Of a stretch of 64,000 bases of DNA, positions 1 through 11,504 are shown piece by piece; within the stretch, counting starts at the first letter, position 1; every line of letters begins with the position of its first letter. This DNA is from Amnibacterium setariae. Lineage in GTDB: Bacteria; Actinomycetota; Actinomycetes; Actinomycetales; Microbacteriaceae. The translations under genes were made by a program, and so were the position numbers. Under the pieces are notes generated by a model. That model saw nothing but the letters and a program-made list of their open reading frames with translations. It was not told the DNA's origin and did no database searches. The stretch spans positions 62,293 to 126,292 of the forward strand of contig NZ_QXTG01000003.1 of the NCBI RefSeq assembly GCF_003581425.1, given 5' to 3'.

Positions 1-2
1 CC

Positions 3-26
3 GGGATCGCGCCGCTGGTCGACTGA
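3..26 (+). other. Possible 3' end of an upstream gene
   Basis: One frame reads seven sense codons (GIAPLVD) into a TGA at 24-26. The stretch is too short to assign. It may be the C-terminus of a gene lying outside the window. Confidence 0.2.
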
Positions 27-86
27 CGGCGATCCGACTTCCGGATCGAGGACGCGCGTCTCGGACGCGCAGGACAGGAGGCCGTC

Positions 87-365
87 ATGGGCGTCATCGG
101 CACCCTCATCACCGTCATCATCGTCGGGCTGATCGCGGGCTTCATCGCCCGGGCGATCGTGCCCGGCCGGCAGAGCATGGGTATCGGCGCGACGATCCTG
201 CTCGGGATCGTCGGCTCCTTCGTCGGCGGCTTCCTCGGCTTCCTGATCTTCGGGAAGGACGCCGGCGACGGGTTCCTGCAGCCGTCCGGGATCATCGGGT
301 CGATCATCGGCGCGATCATCGCCCTGCTGATCTACGGTGCGGTCACGGGGCGGCGCCGCGCCTGA
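87..365 (+). CDS. GlsB/YeaQ/YmgE-family small membrane protein
   Basis: This 92-residue hydrophobic protein has three predicted membrane segments and a Gly-rich pattern ([14 protein letters not shown], then [12 protein letters not shown]) that is typical of transglycosylase-associated YeaQ/YmgE proteins. They are short stress-induced inner-membrane proteins whose biochemical role is unknown. A strong ribosome site (aggagg) lies 5 nt before the ATG. The 130-nt upstream gap in the window holds no other gene. Length and hydropathy match the family, so the family call is secure although the function is not. Confidence 0.85.
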   Translation: MGVIGTLITVIIVGLIAGFIARAIVPGRQSMGIGATILLGIVGSFVGGFLGFLIFGKDAGDGFLQPSGIIGSIIGAIIALLIYGAVTGRRRA

Positions 366-378
366 CCTCGTCGCCCGC

Positions 379-990
379 ATGCGGTTCGATGGGCGGGTGA
401 CCGGCGCGATCCTCGACCCCGTCCTCCTCGTCGGCGAGCACGTGCGGCTGGAGCCGCTCGGGCCGCAGCACGTGGAGGGCCTGGCGCGCGCCTCCGCCGA
501 CGGCGAGGTCTGGCGGAAGTGGACCACGTGGGTCCCCGCCCCGGGGCAGATGGCCGCGACGATCGAGGAGCGGATCGCGGACCACGCCCGCGGCCGCATG
601 GTCCCGTGGGCCACCTGCCTGCCGGACGGCACGCCGGTCGGCATGACCTCCTACTGGGACGTCGACGCCCCGAACCGACGCGTCGAGATCGGCGCCACCT
701 GGCTCGGCGCCTCCGCCCAGGGGACGAAGGTGAACCCGGAGGCGAAGCTCCTGCAGCTGACGCGGGCGTTCGAGGACCTCGACTGCATCGCCGTCGAGTT
801 CCGCACGCACTGGCACAACCGCCAGTCGCGCCGCGCGATCGAGGCGCTCGGCGCGAAGCAGGACGGCGTGCTGCGGAACCACCGGATCATGCCGGACGGC
901 ACCCTCCGCGACACCGTCGTCTACTCGATCGTCCGCGACGAGTGGCCGACGGTGCGCGCCGGGCTGCGCGCCCGGCTCCGATCCGCCTGA
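379..990 (+). CDS. GNAT-family N-acetyltransferase
   Basis: The predicted protein (203 residues) resembles RimJ/RimL-type GNAT enzymes, which transfer an acetyl group from acetyl-CoA to an amine. It opens the domain with LLVGEHVRLEPLGPQHVEGL and carries the VEIGATWLG...GTKVNPEAK stretch where the acetyl-CoA loop lies, followed by EFRTHWHNRQSRRAIEALGA. The open frame runs back to 337 but that would overlap the preceding gene, so ATG 379 is preferred. GTG 397 is also possible, and neither has a clear ribosome site. The substrate cannot be told from sequence. Confidence 0.85.
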   Translation: MRFDGRVTGAILDPVLLVGEHVRLEPLGPQHVEGLARASADGEVWRKWTTWVPAPGQMAATIEERIADHARGRMVPWATCLPDGTPVGMTSYWDVDAPNRRVEIGATWLGASAQGTKVNPEAKLLQLTRAFEDLDCIAVEFRTHWHNRQSRRAIEALGAKQDGVLRNHRIMPDGTLRDTVVYSIVRDEWPTVRAGLRARLRSA

Positions 991-1044
991 GCGCGCCCTC
1001 GCTAGGCTGCTCCGGGCCTCGAGGACCGGGGCCGGAGAGGCACC

Positions 1045-2165
<1,121 letters not shown>

Positions 2166-2169
<4 letters not shown>

Positions 2170-3320
2170 CCGCGGGGACCGAGGGCGCCGGAGGGCTGTT
2201 CCGCACGACCTTCGCGGCCGAGCCGGCCGGGTTCTGGCGCGCGCCCGGGCGCGTGAACCTCATCGGGGAGCACACCGACTACAACGACGGGTTCGTGCTG
2301 CCGTTCGCGATCGACCGGGCCACGACGATCGCGCTCGCGCCGCGCGACGACGGCCGCATCCGCCTCGTCTCGACCTTCGGCGGCGCGCTCGTCGAGTCCG
2401 ACCTCGACGCGGTCGACCGGCGCGACTTCGGCGGCTGGTCCGCGTACCCGCTCGGGGTCGCGTGGGCGATCGGCGAGCGGCACCCCGGCGCGGCGCGGCG
2501 CGGCTTCGACGTCGCAGTCGACTCGGACGTGCCGGTCGGCGCCGGGCTGTCCTCCTCCGCGGCCATCGAGATGGCGGTCGCGGTCGCGCTGGACGACGTG
2601 TGGGGCATCGGGCTCGACCGCGCCGAGCTCGCCCGCATCGGTCAGCGCGCGGAGAACATCGCGGTCGGCGCGCCGACCGGGATCATGGACCAGTCCGCGA
2701 GCGTGTTCGGCGAGCGGGACGCCGCGGTGTTCCTCGACTGCCGCAGCCTCGCGGTCGAGCAGGTGCCGCTCGGCTTCGACGCGGCCGGCCTGGTGCTGCT
2801 CGTGGTCGACACGAAGGTCGAGCACCAGCACGCGACCGGGGGCTACCGCGACCGCCGCGAGGCGTGCGAGCGCGGCGCCGAGGCGATGGGCGTGCCCGCG
2901 CTGCGGGACCTGACCGTCGACGACCTCCCGCGCGCCCGGGCCCTGCTCGACGACGTCACGTACCGCCGCGTCAAGCACGTCGTGACCGAGGACGCCCGCG
3001 TGCTCGAGAGCGTCGCGGCGCTGAAGGCGGGCGACCTCGTCCGGTTCGGCGAGCTGATGGACGCGAGCCACGCGTCGATGCGCGACGACTTCGAGATCTC
3101 GGTGCCGCAGCTCGACGCGGTGGTCGAGGCGGCGCAGGCCGCCGGCGCGCTCGGCGCGCGGATGACGGGCGGCGGCTTCGGCGGCTGCGCCATCGCGCTC
3201 CTGCCCGCCGACGAGGCCGACGCGCTCGCCGCCGACGTGGTGCAGGTGTTCGCGGACCGCGGCTGGCACGAGCCCGTCCCGTTCACGGTCCTCCCCTCGG
3301 AGGGAGCCCGCGCCCTCTGA
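2166..3320 (+). CDS. galK: Galactokinase
   Basis: GalK phosphorylates galactose with ATP in the cytoplasm, feeding GalT. The protein (384 residues) shows all GHMP kinase marks: the galactokinase signature GRVNLIGEHTDYNDG near residue 25, the ATP loop VPVGAGLSSSAAIEMA near residue 122, and the C-terminal MTGGGFGGCAIAL motif. The start is GTG 2166 inside the galT stop (GTGA overlap), which gives the normal family N-terminus. The longer open frame upstream is galT in shadow. Confidence 0.95.
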
Positions 3321-3340
3321 CCCCCGCCGGCCGCCCCGCT

Positions 3341-3373
3341 GGTCGAGGTGCGAGCGCAGCGAGCCTCGAGACC
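3341..3373. repeat. Dispersed 33-bp intergenic repeat, copy 1
   Basis: The sequence starts ggtcgaggtgcgagcgcagc and ends cctcgagacc, so its outer arms are inverted. Near-identical copies occur at 30419-30451 (same orientation) and 30877-30909 (opposite orientation). It lies between galK and the next gene, and looks like a REP-type element. Confidence 0.75.
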
Positions 3374-3442
3374 TCCGACCCGGCGGCCCGGATGCCCTGG
3401 TCCCCTCCGGGAGCGTCCAGCACGGGCGAGGAGACTCGGCCC

Positions 3443-4464
<1,022 letters not shown>

Positions 4465-4468
<4 letters not shown>

Positions 4469-5298
4469 CGGCAGGGGCGCTGCCCTTCCGTCAGGTCGAC
4501 GTCTTCGGCGCGGCACCCCTCGCCGGGAACCCGCTGGCGGTCGTGCTCGACGCGGCCGACGTGCCGGAGGCGGCGATGCGGGCGTTCGCCCGCTGGACGA
4601 ACCTGTCGGAGACGGCGTTCGTGCTCCCGCCGACGGCGCCCGGCGCCGACTACCGGGTCCGCATCTTCACCCCGGCGTCCGAGCTGCCCTTCGCCGGGCA
4701 CCCGACGCTCGGCTCGGCGCACGCCTGGGCCGAGCGCACGGGCTCGACGGCGGACCGCCTCGTGCAGGAGTGCGCCGCCGGGCTCGTCGAGCTGCGCCGC
4801 ACCGACGAGGGGTGGGCGTTCGCTGCGCCGCCCTTCCTGCGCAGCGGCCCGGCCGACGACGAGGAGATCGCCCGGGTCGCGGAGGGCCTCGGCATCGGCC
4901 CCTGGGACGTGGTGGCGGCCGAGTGGGTCGACAACGGCCCGGGCTGGCTCGCCGTCCTGCTCCGCGACGCGGACGCGGTGCTCGAGATCCAGCCGGACCT
5001 CGAGCGGATGCGCATCCCGACCGGCGTCGTCGGGCCGCACGGCGCCGGCGGCCGGGCCGACTACGAGGTGCGCGCGTTCGTGCCCGGTCTCGGCGTGCCC
5101 GAGGACCCGGTGACGGGCAGCCTCAACGCGGGCATCGCCCTGTGGTTCCTCGGCAGCGGGCGCGCGACCGGCGGCTACACCGTCCGCCAGGGCACGCGCG
5201 TCGGCGCGGACGGCCGCGTGGTCGTCACGCAGGAGGACGACCGCGTCTGGATCGCGGGCGCGACCCGCACGGTCCTCGACGGCACCGCGTCGTTCTGA
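4465..5298 (+). CDS. PhzF-family isomerase
   Basis: The PhzF/DapF-like fold catalyses isomerisation, and in phenazine producers it acts on dihydro-hydroxyanthranilate. The 277-residue protein has the N-terminal QVDVFGAAPLAGNPLAVVLD, the ARWTNLSETAFVLPP segment with the catalytic Glu, FAGHPTLGSAH, and the C-terminal GVPEDPVTGSLNAGIALWF. No other phenazine genes are nearby, so a general small-molecule isomerase role is more likely. GTG 4465 overlaps the TGA of the preceding reductase. A long hairpin follows 10 bp after the stop. Confidence 0.9.
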
Positions 5299-5307
5299 CC
5301 GACTGCG

Positions 5308-5360
5308 TCCGTTTTGAAGGAGTTCTCGCGCCGAGCGCGCAAGAACTCCTTCAAAACGGA
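5308..5360. terminator. Long inverted repeat between convergent genes
   Basis: Two 23-nt arms (5308-5330 and 5338-5360) match at 22 positions around a 7-nt loop. The outer arm sequence includes gttttgaaggagttct, giving T-runs on both strands. It sits between the convergent ends at 5298 (+) and 5362 (-), as expected of a bidirectional terminator. Confidence 0.8.
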
Positions 5361-5361
5361 A

Positions 5362-6612
5362 TCAGCGCGCCGCGGCGATGCGGCGGGTGCGGCCCCTGGC
5401 CGCGACCGCGCCCGCGACGGCGGTGCCCACGAGCAGCGCCGCGGAGCTCCAGGCGAGTGCGGGGCCGACCCCGATCGCCTGGCCGACCAGGCCGACCGTG
5501 AGGCCGCTGCCCATCCGCAGCCCGTTCGCGGAGACGCCGTAGAGCCCGACCACGCGCCCGCGCTCCGCGGGCGGCGCGAGCAGCTGCACGACGGTCTGCG
5601 AGATCGACATCGACGCGAGGTTCGCCGCGCCGGCGACGAACAGCAGGAGGAGCGCGATCCAGTACCAGCCGGTCAGCGCGAACAGCAGGATCGCGACGCC
5701 GTAGGCGAAGGTGCTGACGACCGCCGCGCCGACCGTCGACGGGATCCGCCGGGTCGCCTCCAGCAGCACGCCGCCGACCACGCCACCCGCCCCGACGGCG
5801 AAGAGGAGGGCGCTGTACGCGATGCCGTCGCCCGCGCCGAACCGGTCCGCGAAGGCGGGCATCGTCGTCTGCAGCGAGGCCCCGATGAAGAACGAGCCGA
5901 GCCCCGCGAGCACGAGCATCGACACGAGGGTTCGATCGGTGCGGATCAGCCGGAGCGTGCTGAACGCCTCCCGGAACCCCGCCCGCGGCCGCGGCACGTG
6001 CGCGTCGCGCGTGTGCCCCGTCACCTTCGTCACGAAGAGGAACACGATCAGCGGGATGTAGAACAGCGCGTTGACGAAGATGCCGGCCTCGGCACCGAGC
6101 CCGACCAGCAGCACCGCGCCGACCACCGGGCCGAAGAGGATGCCGAGGCTGCGGAACGTCGAGTTGAGGCGCACCGCGCTCGGCAGCTCCGCCGGCCCGA
6201 CGAAGTCGTGGAGCATCAGCTGCTCGGCCGGGCCCCACAGCGCCCCGGCGGTGCCGTGCAGCACGAGCAGCACGCAGGCGGCCCAGACGGTGAGCGTGCC
6301 GGTCGCGAACAGCACGCCCCACGCGATCGACACGAGCGCGAACAGCACGGCGCCGATCTGGATGATGCGGCGGCAGTCGTACCGGTCCGCGAGCTGCCCG
6401 AACGGCACGGACAGCAGCAGGAACGGCAGCCAGTGGCTGATCACCTCGAAGCCCGCGAGCGCGGGGGAGTGGAACCGCTGCCAGAGCACCCAGTACGTGA
6501 TGACGTGCTCGATGTTGTCGGCCATCATCATCAGCGCCGCGCCGACGAGGTAGATCGCGCACTGCGGGTCGCGGAGGGCGGCGAAGCGGCGGGGCACGAG
6601 GGCGTCGGTCAT
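5362..6612 (-). CDS. MFS transporter
   Basis: This 416-residue protein has about 12 hydrophobic segments and the MFS loop 2-3 signature FGQLADRYDCRRIIQIGA, with a second half starting near the RTDRTLVSM segment. It belongs to the macrolide-efflux/EntS-like group of exporters (FEVISHWLPFLLLSVPFG). The start is ATG 6612; the open frame that continues upstream through 9294 is a shadow of the next gene. It is 62 bp from the molybdenum hydroxylase stop and may be cotranscribed. Substrate unknown. Confidence 0.85.
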   Translation of the reverse strand: MTDALVPRRFAALRDPQCAIYLVGAALMMMADNIEHVITYWVLWQRFHSPALAGFEVISHWLPFLLLSVPFGQLADRYDCRRIIQIGAVLFALVSIAWGVLFATGTLTVWAACVLLVLHGTAGALWGPAEQLMLHDFVGPAELPSAVRLNSTFRSLGILFGPVVGAVLLVGLGAEAGIFVNALFYIPLIVFLFVTKVTGHTRDAHVPRPRAGFREAFSTLRLIRTDRTLVSMLVLAGLGSFFIGASLQTTMPAFADRFGAGDGIAYSALLFAVGAGGVVGGVLLEATRRIPSTVGAAVVSTFAYGVAILLFALTGWYWIALLLLFVAGAANLASMSISQTVVQLLAPPAERGRVVGLYGVSANGLRMGSGLTVGLVGQAIGVGPALAWSSAALLVGTAVAGAVAARGRTRRIAAAR

Positions 6613-6674
6613 GGCCGGTCCATTGTCCGCGCCGTTCGTCGTGCGCGTCGACAGGACGCTCGCCGGGCGGCCCG

Positions 6675-9347
6675 TCAGCCGTGCAGCAGGCGCCAGACCC
6701 GGTCGCGGGTCATCGGCAGCTCGTGCGGGCGCACGCCGATCGCGTCCCGGATCGCGTTCGCGAGCGCCGGGGCGACCGGGTTGTACGGCGCCTCGCTCAT
6801 CGACTTCGCGCCGAAGGGCCCGAGGTCGTCGTAGGTGGACGCGAAGCGCACCTCCGTGTCCGGGACGTCCGCCATCTGAGGGATGTGGTAGTTCCGGAGG
6901 GTCCGGGTGAGGACGTGGCCGTCGACGACCACCACCTCCTCGTGGAGCGCCGACCCGATCGCCTGCGCCGTGCCGCCCTCGACCTGGCCCCGGAGCTGCT
7001 CCGGGTTCAGCACCGTGCCGGCGTCGACGCCCTGCACGGACTTGAGGATCCGCACCTCCCCGGTGCCGGTGTGCACCGCGACGCGGAACCCGTGGACGTT
7101 GAAGGCGAGGCCGCGCGGCGTGCCGTCGGCCGTGCCGGTCGTCCCGAGCGGCGCGAAGTCGCCGAGCGGGCGGAGGCCGGCGGCGGTGCGGACGCCGTCC
7201 GGGCCGAGCTCGGCGCCGGGCCCCGCGGCGGCGAGCACGCGGTCGCGCAGCGCGAGCGCGGCGAGGTGGACGGCCTTCCCGGCGACGACCGTGCCGGCCG
7301 AGCCGAAGGCGCCCGTGTCGTACCGCGCGCCGTCCGTGTCCGACTGCCGGATCCGCACCCGCTCGGGCGCGACCGCGAGCAGCTCCGCGACGATCTGCGC
7401 GTGCACGGTCGTGGTGCCGTTGCCGAACTCGGCGGTGCCGACGTCGAGCGCGAGGCCGCCGTCCGGCTCGAGCGCGAGCCGGACCTCGCTGAAGTGGCCG
7501 CGCGGCGGCATCGTCGCGATCATCCCGAGCGCCATGCCGGAGCCGAGGCGCCAGTCGGGGCCGTCCGGCTCGGGCTCGCCGGGCTCGGCCAGCGCCGCCT
7601 CGGTCAGCTCGAGCGCCTCCGGCAGCCCGTAGCCGCCGTACTGCAGATCCGTCTCCTCGTCCGGGTCGGTGACGACGATCGGGTCGCCCGGCGCGATCGC
7701 GTTCCGGCGCCGCAGCTCGAAGGGGCTGATCCCGAGCCGGCGGGCCAGCTCGTCCATCGCCGACTCGAGGCCGAACATCACCTGGCCGAGGCCGTAGCCG
7801 CGGAAGGCGCCCGACGGCGGGTTGTTCGTGTACACCGACTCCGCGTGCACCCGTCGGTTCGGGGCGCGGTACACGGCGATCGACTCGTGGCTGCCGTGGA
7901 AGAGGACGCCCGGTCCGTGGTTGCCGTACGAGCCCGTGTCGGCGAGCACGTCGACGTCCATCGCCGTGAGCACGCCGTCGACGGTCGCGCCGAGCGTCAC
8001 GGCGACGCGCTTCGGGTGCCGCAGCGGCGCGATCGTGAACTCGTCCTCGCGGGTGAACTCGTACTGCACGGGGCGGCCCGTGCGCAGCACGGCGAGGGTG
8101 ACCAGGTCCTCGGTGAGCAGCTCCTGCTTGCCGCCGAAGCCGCCGCCGACCCGGGCGGCGACCACGCGGACGCGGTCCGGCTCGAGCCCGAACAGGCGGC
8201 AGACCTCCGCCTGCACGAGGTACGGGACCTGGGTGGAGGTGCGCAGCACGAGCCGGCCGTCGGCGTCGAGCCAGCCCCGGGTCGCGTGCGTCTCGAGGGC
8301 CGCGTGCGCGACCCGCGCCGTGCGCCAGGTGCCGGACACGACGACGTCCGCGGCCTCGAGCGCGGCCTCGACGTCGCCGGTCTCGCCGTGCTTCTGCGCG
8401 ACGACGTTGCGCTGCGGCTCGCTGATCCGGCTCGCGAGCGCGTCCTTGTCGCCGTGCACGAGCGGGGCGCCGGGCGAGCGGGCCTCCTCCGGGTCGAACA
8501 CCGCGGGGAGGAGCTCGTAGTCGATGGCGATCGCGCGGCACGCCGCCTCCGCGATCCCGACCGTCTCCGCGACCACCGCGGCGACCCGCTGGCCCGCGAA
8601 CCGGATGACCGGGTCGAGCACGAGCGTGTCGTCCGGGTCCTCGAGCCGGTTCTGGTGCCGCCCGGTCGAGAAGAGCACGGCGGGGGCGTCCTCGTGGGTG
8701 AGGATCGCGAGCACGCCGTCCATCGCGAGCGCCGCTGCGGTGTCGATCCGGCGGATCCGCGCGGAGGGGTGCGGGCTCTTCAGCACCGCGAGGTGCGCGA
8801 GCCCCGTCGTGGCGAGGTCGAGCGTGTACGGCTCGCGCCCGGTCACGATCCGCTCGGCCGCGGGCGCGCGGACCGCGCGGCCGACGCCGCCGGCCGCGCC
8901 GCGCTCCTCCGTCGTCCCGCGGCCCGCGAGCGCGTCGCGGATGCTCCGGTAGCCCGTGCAGCGGCAGAGGTTGCCCTTGAACAGCCGCGGCAGGTCGGCC
9001 TCGTCCGCGTGGCGGACCTCCTCCGTGCTCGCGGTGACGACCATGCCCGCCGTGCAGAAGCCGCACTGGAAGCCGGCCGCGTCGACGAACCGCTGCTGGA
9101 CCGGCGCGAGGTGCTCCGGGGAGCCGAGACCCGCCGCGGTCGTCACCGCGCGCCCCGCAGCGCGGTGCGCGGGGACGACGCAGGAGTGCACCGGCTCGCC
9201 GTCGAGCAGGACGCCGCACGCGCCGCAGTCGCCGGCGTCGCAGCCCTTCTTCACGGCCGTGCGCCCCGTCGCGCGCAGCAGGGTCCGGAGGCACTGCCCG
9301 GGGAAGGGGTCGGCCTCGACCGGCTCGCCGTCGACCTCGAACCTCAT
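6675..9347 (-). CDS. Xanthine dehydrogenase family protein, fused [2Fe-2S] and Moco chain
   Basis: This 890-residue molybdenum hydroxylase begins with a ferredoxin-like half (about residues 1-150) holding CDAGDCGACG...SC and CGFCTAG...CRC for two [2Fe-2S] clusters. It continues into the molybdopterin-binding domains, with RVGGGFGGKQE, GAFRGYGLGQ and, near the end, FGAKSMSEAPYNP, where the catalytic Glu is expected. The order resembles Desulfovibrio-type aldehyde oxidoreductase (about 900 residues, no FAD). An FAD subunit gene overlaps it by ATGA. It would oxidise a purine or aldehyde in the cytoplasm. No xdhC-type maturation gene is seen. Confidence 0.9.
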   Translation of the reverse strand: MRFEVDGEPVEADPFPGQCLRTLLRATGRTAVKKGCDAGDCGACGVLLDGEPVHSCVVPAHRAAGRAVTTAAGLGSPEHLAPVQQRFVDAAGFQCGFCTAGMVVTASTEEVRHADEADLPRLFKGNLCRCTGYRSIRDALAGRGTTEERGAAGGVGRAVRAPAAERIVTGREPYTLDLATTGLAHLAVLKSPHPSARIRRIDTAAALAMDGVLAILTHEDAPAVLFSTGRHQNRLEDPDDTLVLDPVIRFAGQRVAAVVAETVGIAEAACRAIAIDYELLPAVFDPEEARSPGAPLVHGDKDALASRISEPQRNVVAQKHGETGDVEAALEAADVVVSGTWRTARVAHAALETHATRGWLDADGRLVLRTSTQVPYLVQAEVCRLFGLEPDRVRVVAARVGGGFGGKQELLTEDLVTLAVLRTGRPVQYEFTREDEFTIAPLRHPKRVAVTLGATVDGVLTAMDVDVLADTGSYGNHGPGVLFHGSHESIAVYRAPNRRVHAESVYTNNPPSGAFRGYGLGQVMFGLESAMDELARRLGISPFELRRRNAIAPGDPIVVTDPDEETDLQYGGYGLPEALELTEAALAEPGEPEPDGPDWRLGSGMALGMIATMPPRGHFSEVRLALEPDGGLALDVGTAEFGNGTTTVHAQIVAELLAVAPERVRIRQSDTDGARYDTGAFGSAGTVVAGKAVHLAALALRDRVLAAAGPGAELGPDGVRTAAGLRPLGDFAPLGTTGTADGTPRGLAFNVHGFRVAVHTGTGEVRILKSVQGVDAGTVLNPEQLRGQVEGGTAQAIGSALHEEVVVVDGHVLTRTLRNYHIPQMADVPDTEVRFASTYDDLGPFGAKSMSEAPYNPVAPALANAIRDAIGVRPHELPMTRDRVWRLLHG

Positions 9348-10147
9348 GCGAGCTCCTGCCGGATCTCCTCGCCGAGCAGGCGGGAGACCGCCTCCCGCCA
9401 GTCGGCGGCGCCGTGCGCGTCGGTGAACCAGGTGGGGATCACGCCGATCGCGGCCGCGAGCTCGTCGGCGGCGGGGAGGTCCGGGAAGCGGACCACCTCG
9501 GGGCGCGTCGTGCCCCCGGTGACGCACAGGACGAAGGCGCCGTCCTCGTCGCGCCGGGCGGTGAGGACCGTGCCCGCGCGCCCGAGCGGGGAGAGCGCGA
9601 TGCGGCGGAACGCCGTCCTGGCGGCGAGCGGCCCGGGCGCGAACTCGATCGAGCGGATCACCTCGCCCGGCACGAGCGTGGTCGTGCGCTGCGCGAGGAC
9701 CGCGTCGGCGACCCGCTGCCGGCGCTCGCCGCCGTCGACCGTCCAGACCACGAGCTCGGCGTCGAGCGCGCCGCCGAGGCCGATGAGGGCGCCCGCGGCG
9801 AGGGCGGTCGCGATGTTGCCGCCCACGGTCGCCGAGCTCCAGATCTTGAACGACTGCAGCAGCGACTCGGCGCTCTGCCGGAACAGGGGCAGGGCGCGCC
9901 AGCCCGCGGTCGGGGGGATGCGGGTGAGGTCCGCGATCGTGCAGGTGGCGGCGACCGACAGCCCGCCGTCCTCGCGGCGCTCCCACGGCGTCCAGCCGAG
10001 CGCGGTCAGGTCGACGAGCCCGGTCAGGTGGTCCTGCGGCTCCGAGTAGAGCCAGGTGCCGCCACCGAGCGGGACCACGGTCGCGGACAGCGCCAGGTCC
10101 GCCCGCGAGGCGGGCAGCCGCACCTCGGTCAGCGTCGGCAGGTCCAT
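9344..10147 (-). CDS. FAD-binding subunit of molybdenum hydroxylase (CoxM/XdhB-like)
   Basis: The protein (267 residues) carries [10 protein letters not shown] near the start, which corresponds to the FAD pyrophosphate loop of CoxM-type subunits, and [19 protein letters not shown], the second FAD motif. It would pass electrons from the Fe-S/Moco chain encoded just downstream, whose start codon overlaps its stop (ATGA). ATG 10147 is chosen over 10183 because the domain starts there and a purine-rich ggggtgggat lies upstream. The upstream Met adds 12 residues without a ribosome site. Confidence 0.85.
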   Translation of the reverse strand: MDLPTLTEVRLPASRADLALSATVVPLGGGTWLYSEPQDHLTGLVDLTALGWTPWERREDGGLSVAATCTIADLTRIPPTAGWRALPLFRQSAESLLQSFKIWSSATVGGNIATALAAGALIGLGGALDAELVVWTVDGGERRQRVADAVLAQRTTTLVPGEVIRSIEFAPGPLAARTAFRRIALSPLGRAGTVLTARRDEDGAFVLCVTGGTTRPEVVRFPDLPAADELAAAIGVIPTWFTDAHGAADWREAVSRLLGEEIRQELA

Positions 10148-10215
10148 CGGGCCATCCCACCCCAGGACGTGTTGCGCCCGCATTACACGGGTCTCGCGGA
10201 TCCGGAGTTCTCGAG

Positions 10216-10253
10216 CGACACGCCGTCGCAGGAGGGCGCAGGGCGGCGTGTCG
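10216..10253. repeat. Hairpin in a divergent intergenic gap
   Basis: Perfect 10-nt arms cgacacgccg and cggcgtgtcg are separated by 18 nt. It lies between the divergent starts at 10147 (-) and 10336 (+), followed by repeated ggatccgcg units to about 10300. It may be regulatory or part of an intergenic repeat. Confidence 0.5.
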
Positions 10254-10335
10254 CGCGAAGGATCCGGATCCGCGGGGGATCTCCGGATCCGCGGAATCCC
10301 GCAGCGGGTTCAGCGGGAAGGGGCAGGATCAGGGC

Positions 10336-10668
10336 GTGCCGTCGCCCAGAGCCCTCGTCGCGGCGGCCGGCGGCGCCTACCTGGCGAACGTCGCGCTCGG
10401 CACCGCCGTGCAGACCCGGCTGGTGGACACGAGCCGGCACCGGTGGACGCACCACGCGCTGTACGTCGTGACGTCGACGCTCACCGTCGCCGCGATCCTC
10501 GGCGCGTTCGCGCAGCGCTCGCCGCGCGGCTGGCTGCTGGCGCCCGCGCTCGTGCCGCTCGCCCTGCTGCCGCGCGTCGGCCACGGCGCCCACGCGGCCA
10601 CCGGCCTCGCGGCCGCCCCCTGGTACGCGGGCGCGCTCCTCGCGCCCGGGAAGGAACTGCACCGCTGA
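10336..10668 (+). CDS. Small predicted membrane protein, unknown function
   Basis: This 110-residue protein has three to four predicted membrane segments (around residues 8-22, 41-60, 68-82 and 88-104) and no recognised domain. GTG 10336 lies 6 nt after a CAGGAT box, so the transcript may be leaderless. Its TGA overlaps the ATG of the nitroreductase (TGATG), indicating coupled translation. Codon use is typical of the chromosome around it. Confidence 0.7.
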   Translation: MPSPRALVAAAGGAYLANVALGTAVQTRLVDTSRHRWTHHALYVVTSTLTVAAILGAFAQRSPRGWLLAPALVPLALLPRVGHGAHAATGLAAAPWYAGALLAPGKELHR

Positions 10669-11480
10669 TGGAGCTGCTCGACGCGATTCGCCGCCGCCGC
10701 ACGACCAACGGGGCGTTCCTGCCCGACCCCGTCTCGCAGGAGCACCAGCGGATCCTCATGGAGGTCGCCGGCCGGGCGCCGAGCCAGCTGAACAGCCAGC
10801 CGTGGCGGTTCGTGATCGTCGAGTCGCGCGAGACGATCGAGTCCGTCGCCGAGATCTCGGGCGCGAGCATGACCACCGCGATGAGCAACGGCACGTTCTT
10901 CGAGCGGTACAAGCCGTACTTCCGCTTCTCGAAGGCGGAGATGGCGCGGCGCCGCGACGGCATGCTGTTCGACCGGCTGCCCGCGCCGCTGCGGCCGTTC
11001 ACCTCGCAGGCGTTCACCCCGCGGGGCCAGAAGCTGATCAACTCGCTCCACGTGCCGCAGACGCTCGGCGCCGAGAACCGGCGGCTCGTCGCCGGCTCGC
11101 CCCTGCTGCTCGGCGTGATGCTCGACCGCGGCGAGTACCGCCCGGGCGAGCTCTCCTCCTTCTACTCCCTCTTCAGCATGGGCGCCGCGATGGAGAACGT
11201 CTGGCTGACGACCGTCGAGCTCGGCATGGGCATCCAGTTCGTCTCCTTCCCGATGGAGGTGCCCGGGCAGTGGGACCGCATCGTCGAGCTGCTCCGCGTG
11301 CCCGACGAGCTCGAGCTGATGGCCGTGTACCGCCTCGGCTACGTGCCGGAGGAGCGCCGCCGCCCGGCGATCGACTGGACGAGCTCCGAGCGGAAGCTGC
11401 CGTCGCAGTACGTGTACCGCGAGCACGCGGACTCCCCGCAGCAGGGCTGGGACGAGCTGGTCCGCCCGCCCGAGCACTGA
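10668..11480 (+). CDS. Nitroreductase-family protein
   Basis: The 270-residue flavoprotein begins with the family mark [17 protein letters not shown] and has [17 protein letters not shown] (FMN-binding) and the C-terminal [19 protein letters not shown]. Family members reduce nitro, quinone or related groups with NAD(P)H and FMN. It is longer than minimal nitroreductases because of an insertion of about 60 residues between the two FMN-binding regions ([17 protein letters not shown] onward). The ATG overlaps the stop of the preceding membrane gene. Confidence 0.85.
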   Translation: MELLDAIRRRRTTNGAFLPDPVSQEHQRILMEVAGRAPSQLNSQPWRFVIVESRETIESVAEISGASMTTAMSNGTFFERYKPYFRFSKAEMARRRDGMLFDRLPAPLRPFTSQAFTPRGQKLINSLHVPQTLGAENRRLVAGSPLLLGVMLDRGEYRPGELSSFYSLFSMGAAMENVWLTTVELGMGIQFVSFPMEVPGQWDRIVELLRVPDELELMAVYRLGYVPEERRRPAIDWTSSERKLPSQYVYREHADSPQQGWDELVRPPEH

Positions 11481-11504
11481 GGCGGCGTCCGCGAGGATCG
11501 TCGG

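Noticed and set aside
5362-9294. A 1310-codon open frame on the minus strand spanning two genes
   Set aside because: Only the last 416 codons are the MFS transporter. The first part is an Arg/Ala-rich frame antisense or out of frame to the molybdenum hydroxylase, typical of high-GC shadows.
6681-10049. Very long plus-strand open frame (about 1120 codons)
   Set aside because: It is the complement of the molybdenum hydroxylase genes and has no protein-like composition.
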